Assembly: GCA_910588455.1 (NCBI GenBank)
Contig: CAJUPG010000104.1
Coordinates: 1-5,494 of the forward strand
Length of the DNA: 5,494 nt
Reading direction: 5' to 3'
From: an uncultured Oscillospiraceae bacterium
Lineage (GTDB): Bacteria > Bacillota > Clostridia > Oscillospirales > Oscillospiraceae
The position numbers and the translations under genes are program-made. The notes beneath the pieces are model-generated. The model searched no databases and was not told the DNA's origin. It saw only the letters and a program-made list of their open reading frames with translations. Below are positions 5,001-5,494 of this stretch, in pieces (the first letter of the stretch is position 1; each line of letters opens with the position of its first letter).

Positions 5001-5494
5001 TGGTTGAGCTGTCCCATCCCCGCCACGGCGGAGATTTGGGCAGATAACTCCTCATAGGTGAGCCCCACCGCGCCGGGGGTGCTGTCCTCATAGTTGGCGG
5101 CATAGGGCGCGTCCCAGTAAGTAAAGTTGCCCCGGTTCAGGTAGTACGCGCCGTTCAGACTGCCGGTCTCGCCCCTGCCGCAGAAGCCGTGGGCCGAAGC
5201 CCCTTCGCCGCTGTACCACAGGCGGGCGGCGGCATAGGAATTGGAAATCCGGCCTTCGTTGTATCCCACAAAGCCGCAGACCCGCACGCCGGCGGTGCTG
5301 TCCGCCTCGCCGGACAGGCAGCCCACCCCGTAGGATGTTTCCACCAGGCCGTTCCGGTTATTCCAGCCGATGAAGCCGCCCATATAGACATCGCCGTAGC
5401 TGAAGGCGGTCCCCTTCAGCTCCGGGGACTCCACCGCGCAGGTACAGACCAATGCGGCTACCAGTGAACAGTGTGCGGCGGCAAGTGAGGAGCT
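2057..5494 (-). CDS. Very large GLUG-repeat / Ig-like surface protein, probable pilus-associated adhesin (N-terminus outside window)
   Basis: 1145 codons are present and the frame stays open to position 5494, so the true start, any signal peptide and any prepilin leader are not visible. Residues are counted from the first codon in the window. GLUG repeats of the GGLVGxxxGxITNCY type occur at about 38-92 (module 1) and 497-743 (module 2). Each module ends with an LTYE[EQ]L segment and a YP[YF]PT segment. Between them lies a linker with MGLYYWEKMVHGKK, ISYHVSILAVD and YGYGYY. Residues 859-942 look like a BIG2-type Ig fold (DGPEMTVTGLKAGMTTLLVTY). Two further beta-rich segments follow, then a tail of Pro, Glu, Asp and Lys (PEDPEEP repeated). 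There is no LPXTG motif, no C-terminal membrane helix and no catalytic motif I recognise. GLUG proteins are often bacterial surface proteins. Placement directly before three minor pilin genes suggests a secreted adhesin presented by the pilus, like PilY1 in Gram-negatives, but that role is inferred. Confidence 0.82.
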   Translation of the reverse strand, partial: SSSLAAAHCSLVAALVCTCAVESPELKGTAFSYGDVYMGGFIGWNNRNGLVETSYGVGCLSGEADSTAGVRVCGFVGYNEGRISNSYAAARLWYSGEGASAHGFCGRGETGSLNGAYYLNRGNFTYWDAPYAANYEDSTPGAVGLTYEELSAQISAVAGMGQLNQEGKYPYPTAVRRSGALEYPGEEWPKPMALGQMGLYYWEKMVHGKKISYHVSILAVDPEQKTITKQSTLSDSHADGSVVEEYGYGYYTVKDHDINGLSTDNIYYSEDGSAGSALKMDSAFRNLEDQVANEQLGQDFFDQFVFHSYRTRGLEGLEGLYPVAKQGQPNGTLTLTEGGQSSVQVTFTLNPFFADAMSVEVPAGWTAKDGVAVTGKAGQDPGQSQNPYEVRAINQLQFINWNAAQYNTTTVMTVDNYGQFPYLSSGAHTAGYYWQQSHDMMGGRNADGSYKTYTPIAEYYDATNGNQGNLKGWFGGYYNGDDYVIENVNIEGQQASCAGLFGVVYQGTLRSIVLYSSDGAGVISTKASDPNNLTKSRWYAMGALAGMVGDSTLENCSVAGYTIQANVYTYGNNPNQDWGGNNVGGLVGSADMDLSGCTAVVNIVVDQATENDNMRVGGLVGACQGSITNCYVGGSIQLKNINVIRNDRGIYVGGVVGGSYFKPLGTKNGEYIGIAPNSGNLAQTNNSLTNCYSYMEVPKHNVHGKLKTVYAIGGTGEIQPPGVGNLANHGVCTITNSYALGEVLPEESSKYKDVAGYWLDGNLGEKSWCKVEVLTYEQLAGQESIPAKGDKKILELLTAFQPVTPGSENKYSSYPPGDRLDLQGLDYPFPTILTRENGAFKVHYGQWPLNGIKREDGGRPIELDLFAKDAQSKRETLSLSKNVTDRNGTWVYSGYDETIIKVEYDGPEMTVTGLKAGMTTLLVTYTEPGGREFRRQITVSVSADLRLVPTLVTLYTSDKVTIAPEPSDRSGVLLEDGELKLTAVTSSESVKAEMNVDTVTEEDGVVTFTAIDLSSGEAPTEAAEMIRVEYIYTRNGEEYTGTSSILVEVKSPPEAERQADGSYTITFDQPVTKADTVQDVEVKVENGVITLIRKPDTPEDLREVTLQVTQSVDGWTHTFEIKVEMPPEDPEEPKEPKDPEDPEEP
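2060..2116 (-). repeat. 36-bp-period direct repeat encoding the acidic Pro-rich tail
   Basis: An identical 21-bp stretch occurs at 2060-2080 and 2096-2116. It contains GGTTCTTCCGGGTCC on the plus strand and has a period of 36 bp (12 codons). Each copy encodes PEDPEEP, with KEPKD between. Because the period is a multiple of three, gain or loss of a unit would only change tail length. Confidence 0.85.
2120..2329 (-). other. C-terminal beta-rich segment of the large protein
   Basis: About 70 residues (ADGSYTITFDQPVTKAD to TFEIKVEMP) with alternating hydrophobic residues, as in an Ig-like or beta-sandwich domain. I cannot assign it to a named family. It directly precedes the acidic tail. Confidence 0.45.
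2342..2662 (-). other. Second beta-rich segment of the large protein
   Basis: About 107 residues, from LRLVPTLVTLYTSDKVTIAP to SSILVEVKS, with strand-like alternation and many Thr, Val and Glu. It is probably another Ig-like fold in a stalk, but no diagnostic motif is visible. Confidence 0.45.
2669..2920 (-). other. BIG2-type bacterial Ig-like domain in the large protein
   Basis: The segment PIELDLFAKDAQSKRETLSL to RRQITVSVSAD has the usual late BIG2 pattern: a strand (ETIIKVEYDGP), then MTVTGLKAGMTTLLVTYTEPGG, then a final strand. VTGLKAG followed by a run of Thr/Leu/Val is the hallmark of BIG2 domains in surface proteins, where they act as structural or adhesive stalk units. Confidence 0.65.
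3002..4339 (-). other. GLUG module 2 of the large protein
   Basis: It opens with NPYEVRAINQLQFINWN, the usual entry segment of GLUG proteins, followed by GWFGGYYNGDDYVIENVNIEG and about six GLUG-like units, including CAGLFGVVYQGTLRS, GALAGMVGDSTLENC, VGGLVGSADMDLSGC and VGGLVGACQGSITNCYVGG. It closes with LTYEQLAGQ and YPFPTILTRENGA. The expected fold is a parallel beta-solenoid. Four units carry Cys at the equivalent site. GC content is clearly lower than in the flanks. Confidence 0.75.
4976..5383 (-). other. GLUG module 1 of the large protein (5' part beyond window)
   Basis: Two clear GLUG units are seen: MGGFIGWNNRNGLVETSYG (5315-5383) and VCGFVGYNEGRISNSYAAARL (5219-5281), followed by a weaker third (HGFCGRGETGSLNGAYYL). 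The module closes with LTYEELSAQ (5036-5062) and YPYPT (4976-4990), matching the end of module 2. Residues upstream of 5383, such as the Cys-rich CSLVAALVCTCAV, probably belong to the same solenoid and continue off the window. Confidence 0.7.

Noticed and set aside
5450..5452. TTG as the start codon of the large protein
   Set aside because: The frame stays open for 14 more codons to the window edge, the TTG lies inside a hydrophobic, Cys-containing segment that looks like part of the GLUG solenoid, and no Shine-Dalgarno precedes it. The gene almost certainly starts beyond 5494.

Overview
The window is a single minus-strand, operon-like block of type IV pilus genes, cut off at both ends. Base composition is GC-rich overall. 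Shine-Dalgarno sites are strong (AAGGAGG or GGGAGGG), GTG starts are frequent, and the prepilin leaders are short and basic, followed by ETLVEV or FTLVEL. Together these suggest a high-GC clostridial Firmicute, perhaps a gut Oscillospiraceae-type organism. That placement is an inference from style, not from a marker gene.

In transcription order (high to low coordinates) the block holds: (1) the 3' 1145 codons of a very large surface-type protein with two GLUG-repeat modules, an Ig-like (BIG2-type) domain, further beta-rich segments and an acidic Pro/Glu/Lys tail (2057-5494, N-terminus outside the window); (2) a 257-residue PilX/GspK-like minor pilin lacking Glu5 (1264-2037); (3) a very short 100-residue PilV-like prepilin (965-1267); (4) a 156-residue PilW-like prepilin (498-968); (5) the first 161 codons of a PilB/GspE-type pilus-extension ATPase (1-485), with an intact tandem MshEN motif predicted to bind cyclic di-GMP.

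The genes are packed tightly. There is a 19-bp gap, then two 4-bp start/stop overlaps (GTGA and ATGA), then a 12-bp gap, and each of the four starts that can be seen has its own ribosome binding site. No non-coding stretch exceeds 20 bp, so no internal promoter or terminator is expected and none was seen.

Read together, a set of three minor pilins plus a giant repeat protein resembles the minor pilin/PilY1 cassettes of Gram-negative type IV pili, where minor pilins prime assembly and carry a large adhesin at the tip. Here the large partner is a GLUG/Ig-type protein with no PilY1-like sequence that I recognise. The working hypothesis is a Gram-positive pilus whose tip carries a GLUG adhesin and whose extension motor responds to c-di-GMP. 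Other points of interest are a marked GC drop confined to the second GLUG module, a cysteine ladder in that module, a perfect 12-bp inverted repeat inside the PilX-like gene, and a 36-bp-period repeat at the 3' end of the adhesin gene.
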